Shown: piece after piece, positions 33,414 through 46,599 of the stretch | Position numbering within the stretch: the first letter of the stretch is position 1 | Layout: every line of letters begins with the position of its first letter | NCBI RefSeq assembly: GCF_028476545.1 | Contig: NW_026732296.1 | Span: forward strand, 310,001-374,000 | Length of the DNA stretch: 64,000 bases | Direction of reading: 5' to 3' | Source of the DNA: Physella acuta | Lineage: Eukaryota > Mollusca > Gastropoda > Physidae | Position numbers and translations under genes: made by a program | The notes under the pieces: model-generated | Database searches by the model: none | Told to the model about the DNA's origin: nothing | The model's input: only the letters and a program-made list of their open reading frames with translations

Positions 33414-33692
33414 AGAGGTTACCTGGCATTGTTGTCGAATTTTTGTTACGTCACTTCCTATCTGCAGCCACGTGACACTTTTATCAAACATGGCCACGCA
33501 TGTATCCAGTTGCAGGCAGTTATCTCCCTCTAATCTTGTTGTGAAAATTGGACTTGTGTCCAAACATATCAAGTGCAGTAACTCGCTCAACTTGAGTCAG
33601 GTTTCAAGCCTAGGAACAGCGCGGTGGGTGTTTTTTTTTCTTTTAAAGCTATCAGATGAAACCAGGGGCGTAGCTGATGGCATGGACGGGAG
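33414..33692. other. Unique DNA
   Basis: No gene. GTTATCTCCCTC at 33519-33530 is another instance of the GGGAGATAAC motif. CAGGGGCGTAGC at 33663-33674 looks like a lone hAT family B end, with no partner found. Confidence 0.4.
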
Positions 33693-33897
33693 AAGGGTTT
33701 CTTTCAGACTTTTTCTCCTGGGAGGGGGGGGGGGGGCGCTTGAAACTTTCGGGGTGGAGGAGCGGACAAAATTTTCCAGGAGGTAGCATTGGACAATGGT
33801 AAAAGTATATATTTTATATAAATTTTATTTAGTTGGGGGGTGGGGGGTGAGATGGAGGGCGGCTGTGCCCCCAACGAGATGCATGAAAGAAACAATG
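33693..33897. mobile_element. hAT MITE, family A, copy 3
   Basis: More diverged ends (AAGGGTTTCTTTCAG and GAAAGAAACAATG), but the same interior order. A perfect 8-bp TSD, GACGGGAG (33685-33692 and 33898-33905), flanks it. Poly-G tracts are shorter and more interrupted, so this is probably the oldest of the four copies. Confidence 0.88.
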
Positions 33898-35289
33898 GAC
33901 GGGAGTGGAGGTTCGATGCCTGGCGGCAATTTTACACATTGTATAAACCATTTATAAAGGGTGGGGGGTTACATGTCAAGGCGAATACATTCTTGGAATG
34001 ATCATGTTGGATTTAACTAAAACGTTTCGGATCTTTACTATATCGTGCAGATATTTTATTGTTATCAACATCGGTATAACGATTAGGGTTGGGTTATTGT
34101 CAGTGCTTTAACTCAGAATAAACATTAGGGCGTAGGCTAGGGTTATGGTTGAGAAAGAGACGCAAAAAATAGCCTTGATACGCCCTACCTGTATTCTCTA
34201 CACAACTTTCTTATCCTTGACTTAACTATTTTTTTTTTAATTAGCGAGAAGTGAATAAACTGCTGTTTTTTTGTTTATTGAGGCTTTACGCTCAGCACCC
34301 ATGGTTTTTAAAGAGAGAACAAATGTTTAATTTCTTATAAAGTACAACATTTTATACAAGCATATAGTCGGAAACTGGTCGTCGTTAAGATGTGAAGCAG
34401 GCCATAAGGATGTATCTAACCGTGGGACAGTACTGGCAGCCGGTACAAATGCTGCATATTACACATTTCATTCGTACCATGGGATGTGTATATATTCCCT
34501 GGGACTGGTTGTGACTAAACCTAGTGCTCACTACACAATCTTGTGTAAGGTGAAAATGGAAGTAGAAGAAACAGACGGACCGCCATCTCTAACCTTTGAT
34601 TTGCTTACATCTTTTTACCATTTTAAAATTCTCAAACAAATGTTACCGAATGGCGTAATCAAGACGTAAACCACACGATCGCTAACCTGCATAAAACAAA
34701 CACAAGTAAAACTGGCTGTGATACTTAAATTGATCAGATGTTGAAAGCTTTTCATAATCTAGATAATGATATATAAACAGTTCTTGGGGTCGATTGATAA
34801 CAACACGTTCATATTTTAACCGTATAGTCATTCAGCCCACCCGTAGCACATTTCGGTAATTAAAAGACATGGTACTTTAAACCTCACGGACTGTCCAACA
34901 ATATTTTTCTCCAGTATGTTACCATGTCCACTCAAAGCCCAGTGATCGTTGTGGTCAGGGGTCGAAAAACGTTGACCAAAATGTCAAAACCATCATTGGA
35001 AAAAACCGAAACAAAGCGGTCAATTATTTTTTTTCTTTCAAAGGACAATGCCAAGACAAGTGCAGGCTTGGACAGGCCAGAGATATCTTTTCTCAAGGCT
35101 AATGTCTCACGGCTGACATTGACAGCGCAGGTAGAAAGCTGGACACTGTCAATGTAGTTCAATTACCTGGACAAATGACCGCGGAGGACGCGCGAGAAGA
35201 AAGAAAAGAGAAAAAAAAACAACCAATGCATGAAACACTGGACGGACGGGGTGTGTTATTAGTAAAAGTGATTGGCATGACACCTGAAT
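33898..35289. other. Unique DNA
   Basis: No gene or mobile element recognised. The frame at 34924-35157 (77 codons) is not protein-like to me. Confidence 0.45.
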
Positions 35290-35905
35290 GACCACTGACA
35301 AGTGCGCCGACGGTCACGTGACGCGGACCGGGCCGGCTGGAATATTGGCCGTGCGCCGGAGCAAAGTGCGAGCGACGTCCAATCTGCGACCCCGATCACC
35401 TGACCACACCAATGTTTGCCCCCCGTGCTACTTAATATAATCGTTATTGTCTCCCCTCCTTTCTTTCCTCGGTCTAATTTACCGCCGGGTGATTTTGCGA
35501 ACGAGGGCGGGGGGGTGGGGATTTTAACCCTTTAACCGCCGCCATCATGCATTCAAAATGGTTACGTCTGCAATTTGGGTTCTTAAAGCGGACGCTCATT
35601 TTCTTCACGGTGATTTGTCGCCTGCTAAGCTGCAGATATGAGCGATGCGTGCCGGCACGTGCGGGGAATAGAGTGCTCACCCGCGCGTGTCCGAAAGTTC
35701 GGACGACGCTGTCAGACAGCTCACCGGTTGAGGCCGGTCAGTCTTCGACCTTGGGGTTTGCTGACCTTCGCTGAATTTACGACGCGACCGGACAGTGGAC
35801 GCCGGCGGGTGCAAAGGTCGAGCGCCCGCGGGAGCCGCCCCCCATTACCGGGGAAATCCCGCACCCCAGTAAAGACTGACCAGGACGCCATTTTGAATTA
35901 ACACA
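35290..35905. promoter_or_regulatory. CpG-rich segment, possible promoter or enhancer
   Basis: Dense in CpG against an AT-rich background. Contains GTCACGTGAC (E-box, about 35314-35323), CGTGCCGGCACGTGC near 35646-35660, and a perfect kappa-B-type GGGAAATCCC (35851-35860). No start exon was recognised on either strand. Function is inference. Confidence 0.3.
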
Positions 35906-38500
35906 ATCGGACGGGGAAAAAATCTTTATCAAATATGGCGTCATGTTCAGAAGGGCAATAACGTCAAGGGGAGGTTATAATGAGATGAGATAACGATGTC
36001 TAATGGAGATTTATTTCCCCTCGGCTAGCAGGACACTGCCCTTACCGGAAGTCGACTCGGACTCTCCATTGTCCGTCAGTGGACGCAAGCAAGACGAGGG
36101 AGATAGCCACAGAGCGATATTTATGGGATGAGCTACCGGGCACCAACAGTATCTGAATCGGACACGCCATAAAGTCTTCATTTGATTTCCTGACTCATTA
36201 CCGCTGGTTGAGTTTGTAATAGTTTACGATTGAACCGAGAGTTGTGGGGTTTTAAGTGTGGAGTAAAACATTTTGCGCGTTTTCAAATAAAACATTTGTA
36301 CTATTTGTATTATTTACAAATAACAACGCTTAGGAAAATTAATGTAAAACAAAAAAAGGCAAAAAGGAAAGAAAAATGTAAACATATATTGCTACAATAC
36401 AAGTAAATTTAGCTTGTAAATATGTTTTGTAAAGAATACATAGTATTTCGATTCACAATTTTCGATACAAGGTAATATAGTCCTATAAAGTTTGATACCT
36501 GCTAACCATAGTATGTTCAGCTTTAGGATATACCACAATGAATGTTACAAAAATATATTATTACCATCATATTTTTATCATACACGATACATGCATTCAC
36601 TGCATCACAAAAGTTGACATCACCTAGTAGTATACCACTCTATATAAGCAAACTTTTCATTGGGCAGCAGACGTAGAGTTCTGAGCCCTGCATTAAGGTA
36701 TGAAGTGATCATCACAATTAGTTTAATCAGGAACGTTATATCGAATGTAGTCGTCGACGATCCGAACTCGAGACTTTGGGGTTAGTAATAAAGTATACCT
36801 CCTCTTGATAAACGTTCTCTCTACGGCGACTTAGCTGGTATGCGACATACATTTTGTTTGCGTGGTGTTTTAAATGTCTTATTCAAGGATATATGTATTG
36901 TACAGAAATACAGGTTCAAAACTACTGCGCGGCTGACAGGGGACATAGACCTCGACATCGCTCTCACATATTAAAACCTACAGTAAAATGTTACCAACGG
37001 ATTGCTATGTTAACATTCATGTAATCCTGGGTAATAGAACTATGGCATGGTATCTATACATATAATACATGATATAAATATACATGAAATCATCAGACCA
37101 GTTTACATAATGTCATCATACTTTATATTACAACATATAAGATCCAAACCATATATGGTATCACCTTGCATGCGCTATAACCCTATACATAAGGTCACCA
37201 TGATAACGTTCTATCACTTTCAGAGAGTTACCACGCATGCGTCGTATCACCACGCATCACGTCACCACAATGTCACCATGCAAGTCAAATCACCACCCGT
37301 GACATCACACTGCTCACCCTCTACCTTAAGCGTGCACTCACCCCTTTCACCCAGCACCACGTCATATTACCCCCCCCCCCCCAATCCCTCAAGAACCCCC
37401 CTCCCCACCCCCACCCCCACGTGAAATTGAACGTGTTAATTAAGCAGAGCGCGGGGCTCGGAGGAGACGGCCATGTCAACACCGACCCACAATCAGGATG
37501 TAACCCCTGGACCCCCAAGACCCCCGGCACATTCGACCCCGTCTCGCGACATCTTCGACAAAATGAGCGCGGACCTCTGAGTGGTTAAGAAACGCCGAAA
37601 AGCTCCCCAAGGGGAAGGAACTCAACTAGGGAAAAGGCTCCCCCAATTGACCTCCCCTTGTTGTCCCGTCACAAAATGACAACGGTCCCTCTACCAAAAT
37701 CTCGCCCCATTTTCTTTAGGGTTTTCATTTTGGTTTCATTAATTTTCTTTCAGGGATTTTAATCTTCGCATCCATTTCATTTCGTCGTATCTCAGTTCGG
37801 TTCTTTCGCCTTTTCTTACTTTTTTTCTCTTTCTCTTAGGAAATGACTACTTTTTCTTCCCCAACTTTTAAAAAGCTCAATACATTTTTTTTCCCGCTCT
37901 TACATTGGGGTGGGTAGGAGGTGTGATGAAAAAAAAAGAGAAATAACTCTCTCCTGTTAGCAATATTGAAGCTAATTCTCGCCCCTTGTGACCTTCATTT
38001 CCTTTATAGGTAAATATTACCTCCCCTGTGATGAGGGGCCAATGAAGACAGGACCGGAACAGCTCCAGAAACTCGCGAGTAGGAGATTGTCTGCTGGGAT
38101 GAGGGTGGGGGCTGCAGGAGGGGTGGTAACCAAGGAAACACGATTCCTGGGCTTAGGTTATAGGGTTATTGTTTGCCCGTTGATGGGCTATAAGTTTAGG
38201 ATGTAACGTGTTCGTCTGTCTGTAGCTAGACTTAAGGTTTAGGTTATGAAATGATTCTCAGAAAATGCGCAAGAGAAAAAATACGCAAGCGAATATTACG
38301 TAAACAGAAAAATGCGCAATAATAATACTAAGACACTTTCACTTTGTCGTATTGCATAGAAAACTATTTATTATAATCAGGTGGTCATTCTTTGATAACA
38401 TCTATAAATGATCGATTTACACACAAAAATTCCATGGCGCACATTTTTGAAGTTTTCCGCTGCGTAGTTTTTCGTTGTGTATTATCTGATCACAAATCAA
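35906..38500. other. Unique DNA, no gene recognised
   Basis: Complex sequence at 35930-36200 and 37440-37700 could be conserved non-coding DNA. A degenerate CACCATG/CACGCATG repeat occupies about 37190-37305. C run at 37371-37382. A possible tRNA-like relic on the minus strand (GAGTTCGGATC B-box-like, about 36758-36768) is weak. Confidence 0.4.
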
Positions 38501-38672
38501 TTACTGTCCGAAATATCATTAGACTGATTAAAATACTATTAGGCTCACTAAAAGATCATAAGACTGTCCGATATATCATTAGACTGACCATAAGACTATT
38601 AGACTGACCAAATGATCATTAGACTGACCAAAAAATCATTAGACAGACCAAAAAAATCATTCGATTGACCAC
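38501..38672. repeat. About 21-bp degenerate repeat (ATCATTAGACTGACCAAAA)
   Basis: Seven or so imperfect units. Confidence 0.75.
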
Positions 38673-41573
38673 AAGATAAATCGAGAAGAAGCCGAACAGA
38701 CTTACAAAACTACTAATAGATTATTCACAAGAAAATCAGTACATTGGTAGCGATAGACCACGACTTCTAACCCAGTCTCAACAAGATTGAACTGTACACC
38801 AGACGCTCGCCTTAAGCACCTCTACCAAACAGCACAGTCAGGCCTCAAGAACAGTTTTTTAGGCAGTGATTCTCAAATGCTGATAAGCTAGAACTCTTTG
38901 ATTGACCAGAAATATAATTCCCACTCATCTAACACAATTGATTTTATTATTATTAAAAAAATAATTGATCACAATTTAAGGCTTTCACGCAAGAGCCTTG
39001 ATATTTGATCCCGTGGAATGTATTCTTCTACTTCAGGGGACGCTACTCTCAAGAACAAAAGGTTTTGAGGTTACTTCAGATTGTGAAATCAATGTGTTGT
39101 AATTGGCTGGTTAATCCGGTAGTTTTGAAAGGCTTATTGGTGGCTGGGCTTAGCGTTAATTAAATCCTGACTAACGAAACAGTCATTGCTCTCAACGAAG
39201 TGTGAGTTAGATCTAAGTATAGTTTGGAGATATAACAGAAAATGTAAATATTTTAGACAAGCTTAAATGAATGGTTGTAGAACCTGGCATTGAGCAGCAA
39301 CATTTCCGGTTTGCATAGCTCTGTTTCCGGTTTGTTCGTAGAAGTCATTTATAGAAAAAATATGAAATTAAAAATTTATTTTTAATTTAATTGAAAACTT
39401 ATTTTAATATTAGCCGAAAAGATAAAACAGTTCCGCTTAATTTCTTGTCAACTTTAAGGATCCACAACATTTTAAATGCAAAGGTTAAGTGAAATCCATG
39501 CAGGAAATCGAAAAAAGGAAACAGATTATTGGTGTCCTAATTCGTTTTTCTGTGTAGATTCCTTGTGTAAATAAAAAAAAAAACAACACACACACGCCTG
39601 AAATGAATGTTATTTTTTAATCAATATTTTCAAATTAATTTAAAAACAACAATAAACAATCACTCTTGCGTCTGTTTAACTATAACTCAGAATTTTTTAA
39701 AACTCTTGAAAAACGATATTCAATCAGAGTTTGATCCCCTTGCTTTGTGATCCCATTCCCCCATAATGCCCGGCGGCCGTCGAGTGACGTCACATGCAAG
39801 TTAAAATGGCGAGGATTACCAGGGGTTTGTAATGTTAGGGTATGATTCAATTTTGTTTTCAAACATTTTTAAAAACCCAGTTTTTACAGTATCGATTACT
39901 ATGCCCTTAATGGTATCTGACATGCAGCACAAAGTACTGCTGTTTAGACACGTTTAATTGTCGATAAAATGATAACTACAAACTGTGTACTCTCTAATTT
40001 GCATGGTCATCTTTAGCAGTAGAATAAAAAAAGTATATATAGAGGGTTGGACCACTATATCCTAAGTGACTACGGTATGATATTCACATGATATTCATGT
40101 TGTATTGGTCGAAGTGTCAAAGAGAGCGACTAAATATACTAGTGTCTTCAGCTCATACAAATAGAGCAGTTTTTGTCTATTGAATACTTTGACGCTTTTC
40201 TGGGTTACTCGGGGATGTGTAAGTTAAATGTAAAATTTGGATCTGTTACATGTAGATACAGTACGAGGTATAAAGTTGATATGTATATTGTTAATTTTTA
40301 AAAGTGTGTTTGTTATATTCGGCTATATTGCGATATGCTGTTGCTTCACATTTTGTGGATAAAGTAGTAATACACTAGAAAACCTTGACTCGTCGTTCTT
40401 AAAGACACATTTTCTTTAACTGTAACTTCGACTCGAACGTTATTTTTACCTATAGCATTAGTATTGATTTCAACCTTAATCCTAATTCTATTCAAAGCGG
40501 TAACTGCCCGATTTCCTTTAAAAATTAAACTCATAAGCTCTTTACACTGAAAAAAAAATTGGCAAGAAAACATTTGGCATAAAAATATCTATAAACAAAC
40601 CGCATTCGACACAAGAGTTTAAACAAAAATCTGAGTCACGTGACATCAAAAGCTCCGGGTGTACAGTCACGTGGTCCAATGTAATCACGTGGACTCGGTG
40701 TAATCTACATAAAAATCTGGCAACCCGTCTTGTATTTGTCGAGGGAAGAAAAAAAAATCCGTTCGTCAAATATGATAACGTTCTCATCCCCGGGTTAAAT
40801 ATTGAACAACAAAAGATGAAACGGAGTCTCTGATTTAATGAAGGAGGTATCTGCATCCACCGGAAGTGGAGAAAATGGAAAGCGAAAGTGGATGGAGAGA
40901 ATAGAAGGAATGAATACATTGATGGGTGGAAAGTTTGGATATGGGTTTATTAAATGCGTGGATAAAAAAAGGGTAATAGCTGTTTATCAATTTTAGGGAC
41001 GGGGGAGGGGTGTTGTTAGCTGATAGAAGCAAATGTGATTTGGCTTAAATCACTGAAAGAACCAGTTAGATTGTGAAGGGGGTGGGGGGGGGGGGTGTTG
41101 ATGGACAATGGGCAGGGATGTGGGTGAGTGGTGTGAGGTATGTTTGAATGGATGTCCAGATATGTTGAACAGATAGGACAGCGAGTTGAATTGCTTTTTT
41201 TCTTCTTCTTCTTCTACTTGTATAAGGGGGAGGGAGGGGTTGTACCCTTTTAGATGCGAACACGATTTCGTCATTGAAGGAGAGCGAGACACAGAGGACA
41301 CGACGATAAGGAGGCGGCGAGAGAGAGAGAGGGAGGGGTAGGGGGGTAGGGTGGAGGGGTCGGAGAGGAGGGGATTGAGCAGACGTGAACATGATTTCGA
41401 AGTGAGTGTTTTATCATGTATCGGAGGAGGGCGCGTGCTTAATCTAATGGAGGCGCGCGTGAGCGCATTGGCCATCGAGGTGGACGCTGGTTTATCGCCC
41501 GGACAAAGATGGGCGGGGTGGGAGTGGCGGGTGGTGCATGCACATGCGTGGAGTGGATTGCTCGCTTGTAGAA
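38673..41573. other. Unique DNA
   Basis: No gene recognised. A lone hAT-like end CAGTGATTCTCA at 38864 and TGACGTCA at 39785-39792. GA-rich and G-rich tracts at 41200-41380. The small frames overlapping 40346-41919 have no domain. Confidence 0.4.
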
Positions 41574-42916
41574 CACAGGATGGAGGGCAAATGTGATGTA
41601 GAACATAGGATGGAGGGCAAATCTGATGTAGAACATAGGATGGAGGGCAAATCTGATGTAGAACATAGGATGGAGGGCAAATCTGATGTAGAACAGAGGA
41701 TGGTGGGCAAATCTGATGTAGAACATAGGATGGAGGGCAAATCTGATGTAGAACACAGGATGGAGGGCAAATCTGATGTAGAACATAGAATGAAGGGCAA
41801 ATCTGATGTAGAACATAGGATGGAGGGCAAATCTGATTTAGAACATAGGATGGTGGCAAATCTAATGTAGAACACAGGATGGAGGGCAAATCTGATGTAG
41901 AACATAGGATTGAGGGCAAATCTGATGTAGAACATGATGAAGGGCAAATGTGATGTAGAACATAGGATGGAGGGCAAATCTGATGTAGAACATAGGATGG
42001 AGGGCAAATCTGATGTTGAACATAGGATGGAGGGCAAATCTGATGTAGAACATAGGACGGAGGGCAAATCTGATGTAGAACATAGGATGGAGGGCAAATC
42101 TGATGTAGAACATAGGATAGAGGGCAAATCTGATGTAGAACATAGGATGGAGGGCAAATCTGATGTAGAACACAGGATGGAGGGCAAATCTGATAGAGAA
42201 CATAGAATGAAGGGCAAATCTGATGTAGAACATAGGATGGAGGGCAAATCTAATGTTGAACATAGGATGGAGGGCAAATCTGATTTAGAACATAGGATGG
42301 TGGCAAATCTGATGTAGAACACAGGATGGAGGGCAAATCTGATGTAGAACATAGGATTGAGAGCAAATCTGATGTAGAACATGATGAATGGCAAATCTGA
42401 TGTAGAACATAGGATGGAGGGCAAATCTGATGTAGAACGTAGGATGGAGGGCAAATCTGATGTAAAACATAGGATGGATGGCAAATCTGATGTAGAACAT
42501 AGGATGGAGGGCAAATCTGATGTAGAACATAGGATGGAGGGCAAATCTGATGTAGAACATAGGATGGAGGGCAAATCTGATGTAAAACATAGGACGGAGG
42601 GCAAATCTGATGTAAAACATAGGATGGAGGGCAAATCTGATGTAGAACATAGGATGGAGGGCAAATCTGATGTAGAACATGATGAAGGGCTAATCTGATG
42701 TAGAACATAGGATGGAGGGCGAATCTGATGTAGAACATAGGATGGAGGGCAAATCTGATGTAGAACATAGGATGGAGGGCAAATCTGATGTAGAACATAG
42801 GATGGAGGGCAAATCTGATGTAAAACATAGGATGGAGGGCAAATCTGATGTAAAACATAGGATGGAGGGCAAATCTGATGTAGAACATAGGATGGAGGGC
42901 AAATCTGATGTAGAAA
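41574..42916. repeat. 30-bp satellite with higher-order repeat
   Basis: About 45 units of GAACATAGGATGGAGGGCAA plus ATCTGATGTA. Marker units recur 447 bp apart: GATTTA variants at 41835 and 42282, and the shortened GAACATGATGA unit at 41930 and 42377 (again at 42675). A block of about 15 units was therefore duplicated. Frames of up to 390 codons are artefacts of the 30-bp period. Confidence 0.96.
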
Positions 42917-43864
42917 ATCTAGGGCATTTATACCATTTTACGGTATACTAACACGAAGCACATGCCAACATGAATGTAGGATGTGTTCTACATTTAGAAC
43001 GAAGAAAATCAAAATGAAATCTATAAACGTCATCCCGATCGTCCATAGCATAACGCAACGAAATCATATATACCTAACCACCCCTTTCGTGTTATACAAT
43101 ACGTGCATTATCCATTGGCATTTTGACTAATTCTTGGAGAGCCAGTGTCAAATAGCACTTGTGTTTGCATAAAGAAAGCTGTATGTCGCAATATCAGTAG
43201 GCCCCACAAACATTAAGACAAGAACTGAATACAGTTTTTACAAAGACTTTGTTTTCTATACCTTCCTGCCTACCCATAACTTTAAAATAACACTTGATGT
43301 AGAATATTGATATCTCGGTCACAAAAACTGCTCATTACGGTTCTATAATTAGGATTAGTTAATGAGCGCTATGATTAAAAACTCTACCACTTCAGACGAA
43401 TTATACACACCAAGTGTTCGCTAAAATAGTAATTTTGTTGAAGAACAGTAAGATATTAATCGAATGTTGCATGTTGTTTTTCTAGTAAGACACGCTACAG
43501 ACACAGGTTCGGATCCAAATCTGGCACCGTGGAACCAATAATCAATCAACGAAATGTGTGCTAAAACTCCATCCTTCCCCATCATTTCCCCATCCTTCCC
43601 CATCTTTTCCCCATCGCCTCTTTGTTGATGCCATAGACCGGCTGTCCCATCATCCATTGGGAAACGAACTGTATTTCCGGCAGGGAGAAGACACTAAATG
43701 GCGGCCACCGGAAGCAGATAATTGTCGGAAATGAAAGTGCCTATAGAACGAGGTCGGTGTCCCCCCCCCCCCCCTTCCTCCGAGCGCAGGTATTTCTGAT
43801 TCACGCGATTGGACGGGCCTCTGGTCACGCTATGGTGGCCGGTGACAGTACACGCTTGATATCA
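42917..43864. other. Unique DNA
   Basis: No gene recognised. C run at 43760-43773. Confidence 0.45.
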
Positions 43865-44425
43865 GGGGTGGGGGTGGGGTGTCAGTACATGACATCGATA
43901 AGTTAAACATGTGAAGTTAAGGGGTGGGGGTGTCAGTACATGGTATCGATAAATTTAACATTGGAAGTTAAGGGGTTTGGGTGTCAGTACATGGTATCGA
44001 TAAATTCAACAATTGAAGGTGAGGGGTGGGTGTGTCAGTATATAGCATCGATAAATTTAACTTCGGAAGGTGGGGGGTGGGGGTGGGGGTGTCAGTACAT
44101 GACATCGATAAATTTAAGATTGGAAGGTGAGGGGTGGGTGTGTCAGTACATGACATCGATAAATTTAAGATTGGAAGGTGAGGGGTGGGTGTGTCAGTAC
44201 ATGGCATCGATAAATTTAAGATTGGAAGGTGAGGGGTGGGGGTGTCAGTATATGGCATCGATAAATTTAAGATTGGAAGGTCAGGGGTGGGGGTGTCAGT
44301 ACATGGCATCGATAAATTTAAGATTGGAAGGTGAGGGGTGGGTGTGTCAGTACATGGCATCGATAAATTTAAGATTGGAAGGTCAGGGGTGGGGGTGTCA
44401 GTATATGGCACCGATCCGTTTAACA
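43865..44425. repeat. 51-bp minisatellite
   Basis: About 11 units with TGTCAGTACATGGCATCGAT, AAATTTAAGATTGGAAGGTG and AGGGGTGGGTG. The period is 51 bp in the central part. Confidence 0.93.
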
Positions 44426-44505
44426 CCGGAAATGTAGGGTAGGTTGATAGTACAAAGCATAGATACGCGGAACAACCGGGGTTAGGATAAGGGTGGGGGT
44501 TATAG

Positions 44506-44577
44506 CAGAGGCGTATCGACTCTTCTCGCGACCGGGGACATATGTGCCCCCCCTGTCCCCTCATCGCTACGCCTCTG
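44506..44577. mobile_element. Minimal hAT MITE, family B, 72 bp
   Basis: Ends CAGAGGCGTATCGA and TCATCGCTACGCCTCTG. A perfect 8-bp TSD, GGTTATAG (44498-44505 and 44578-44585). Only about 45 bp separate the terminal repeats. Confidence 0.92.
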
Positions 44578-44914
44578 GGTTATAGTGGAGAGTGGGAAGA
44601 GACATTTGGGATTCGATAAAAGATGCCACATCATTATAGATGTATAGCCACACCCAAAGCTAACCCAAACCAAGCCAGGAATAGGAACACCTAAACCCGA
44701 CTCCAACGTTAAATAGATGGCTAAGTCTACAGTGTCTACATGTATAACAAACGCCGGTGCCTTAATGTTACTTTGGCTGCTGATCCTTGCAGGTGTGTTC
44801 TTCAGTACAGGTCATAAGGGCATCCGATTAGGGCATCTCGTTAGGGATTACAGTAGGGCACCACTAGGGGAGCACATCAGGGCATCAAACTAAGGCATCA
44901 TATTAAGGTACTTC
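44578..44914. other. Unique DNA
   Basis: Loose GGGCATC(A/T) repeats at about 44818-44905. No gene. Confidence 0.4.
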
Positions 44915-45082
44915 CAATTCGAATCCGGGTTCAAGTCAGTAGAACGTCCTTGAGACCACCCAGCTCAGAGGAGTACCTAACTCACGTTAGGGAAAGTAAA
45001 GGCGGCTGGGCAAAGTGCTGAGGTCAAGAAACATATGAACTCTACTTCATCTGCTTAATGGATTGCTAGGTCTAAAGATGAA
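44915..45082 (+). mobile_element. SINE copy, family S1
   Basis: GAATCCGGGTTCAAGTC (B-box-like), ACCACCCAGCTCAGAGG, GTAAAGGCGGCTGGGCAAAG and TGAACTCTACTTCATCTG, in order. The best-preserved body of the family here. Confidence 0.72.
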
Positions 45083-45196
45083 TCTTTCCATTAAGGCACC
45101 AAACCAAGACGCTTATAACAAAAGATGGTATCCAATCCGGGCATCACCTTGAGGCATTATATAAAGGCATACCACCTGAGCATGACATTAGGAATC

Positions 45197-46418
45197 AGCC
45201 GCAACCTAAACTTTGTGATACACATATCCGCAACCTAAACTTTGTGATACACATATCCGCAACCTAAACTTTGTGATACACATATCCGCAACCTAAACTT
45301 TGTGATACACATATCAGCAACCTAAACTTTGTGATACACATATCCGCAACCTAAACTTTGTGATACACATATCCGCAACCTAAACTTTGTGATACACATA
45401 TCCGCAACCTAAACTTTGTGATACACATATCAGCAACCTAAACTTTGTGATACACATATCCGCAACCTAAACTTTGTGATACACATATCCGCAACCTAAA
45501 CTTTGTGATACACATATCCGCAACCTAAACTTTGTGATACACATATCCGCAACCTAAACTTTGTGATACATATATCCGCAACCTAAACTTTGTGATACAC
45601 ATATCCGCAACCTAAACTTTGTGATACACATATCCGCAACCTAAACTTTGTGATACACATATCAGCAACCTAAACTTTGTGATACACATATCCGCAACCT
45701 AAACTTTGTGATACACATATCCGCAACCTAAACTTTGTGATACACATATCCGCAACCTAAACTTTGTGATACACATATCCGCAACCTAAACTTTGTGATA
45801 CACATATCCGCAACCTAAACTTTGTGATACACATATCCGCAACCTAAACTTTGTGATACATATATCCGCAACCTAAACTTTGTGATACATATATCCGCAA
45901 CCTAAACTTTGTGATACACATATCCGCAACCTAAACTTTGTGATACATATATCCGCAACCTAAACTTTGTGATACATATATCCGCAACCTAAACTTTGTG
46001 ATACATATATCCGCAACCTAAACTTTGTGATACACATATCCGCAACCTAAACTTTGTGATACACATATCAGCAACCTAAACTTTGTGATACATATATCCG
46101 CAACCTAAACTTTGTGATACATATATCCGCAACCTAAACTTTGTGATACATATATCCGCAACCTAAACTTTGTGATACACATATCCGCAACCTAAACTTT
46201 GTGATACACATATCAGCAACCTAAACTTTGTGATACATATATCCGCAACCTAAACTTTGTGATACATATATCAGCAACCTAAACTTTGTGATACATATAT
46301 CCGCAACCTAAACTTTGTGATACATATATCCGCAACCTAAACTTTGTGATACACATATCCGCAACCTAAACTTTGTGATACATATATCCGCAACCTAAAC
46401 TTTGTGATACATATATCC
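45197..46418. repeat. 29-bp satellite
   Basis: About 42 near-identical units of CCGCAACCTAAACTTTGTGA plus TACACATAT. Two variant sites recur: CACATAT/TATATAT and CCGC/CAGC. Since 29 is not a multiple of three, no long frame appears, which contrasts with the 42- and 30-bp arrays. Confidence 0.97.
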
Positions 46419-46599
46419 CACATAGTGGACTCCGTGACCCCAAACACCGACCATCTCATTAGCATATACAGGTGTTTAGGTGCCACCTTGCCAACAGGTG
46501 TTGCTATGATGCATCACCCTCAGGGCCCACAACCTATCACGTCATGTGATACAAGTTCGCTAATAAATAAAACCCCAGCTCACATAGCGATCAGCTATT

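Noticed and set aside
33663-33692. Full hAT family B element starting at 33663
   Set aside because: No matching CTACGCC end downstream within reach.
30914-33786. Open frames of 932, 807 and 711 codons as a giant repeat protein
   Set aside because: The frames are open on both strands because the 42-bp unit is a multiple of three and free of stops. The plus frame runs on into unique DNA and a hAT MITE, with no signal peptide, domain or codon bias.
34087-34150. Interstitial telomere repeat
   Set aside because: Only a few TTAGGGTT-like words, not in tandem.
41492-42951. Frames of up to 390 codons over the 30-bp array
   Set aside because: Three minus-strand and several plus-strand frames are open together, as expected of a 30-bp period.
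43968-44564. 198-codon Pro/Thr-rich frame
   Set aside because: Translation of the 51-bp minisatellite (17 codons per unit).
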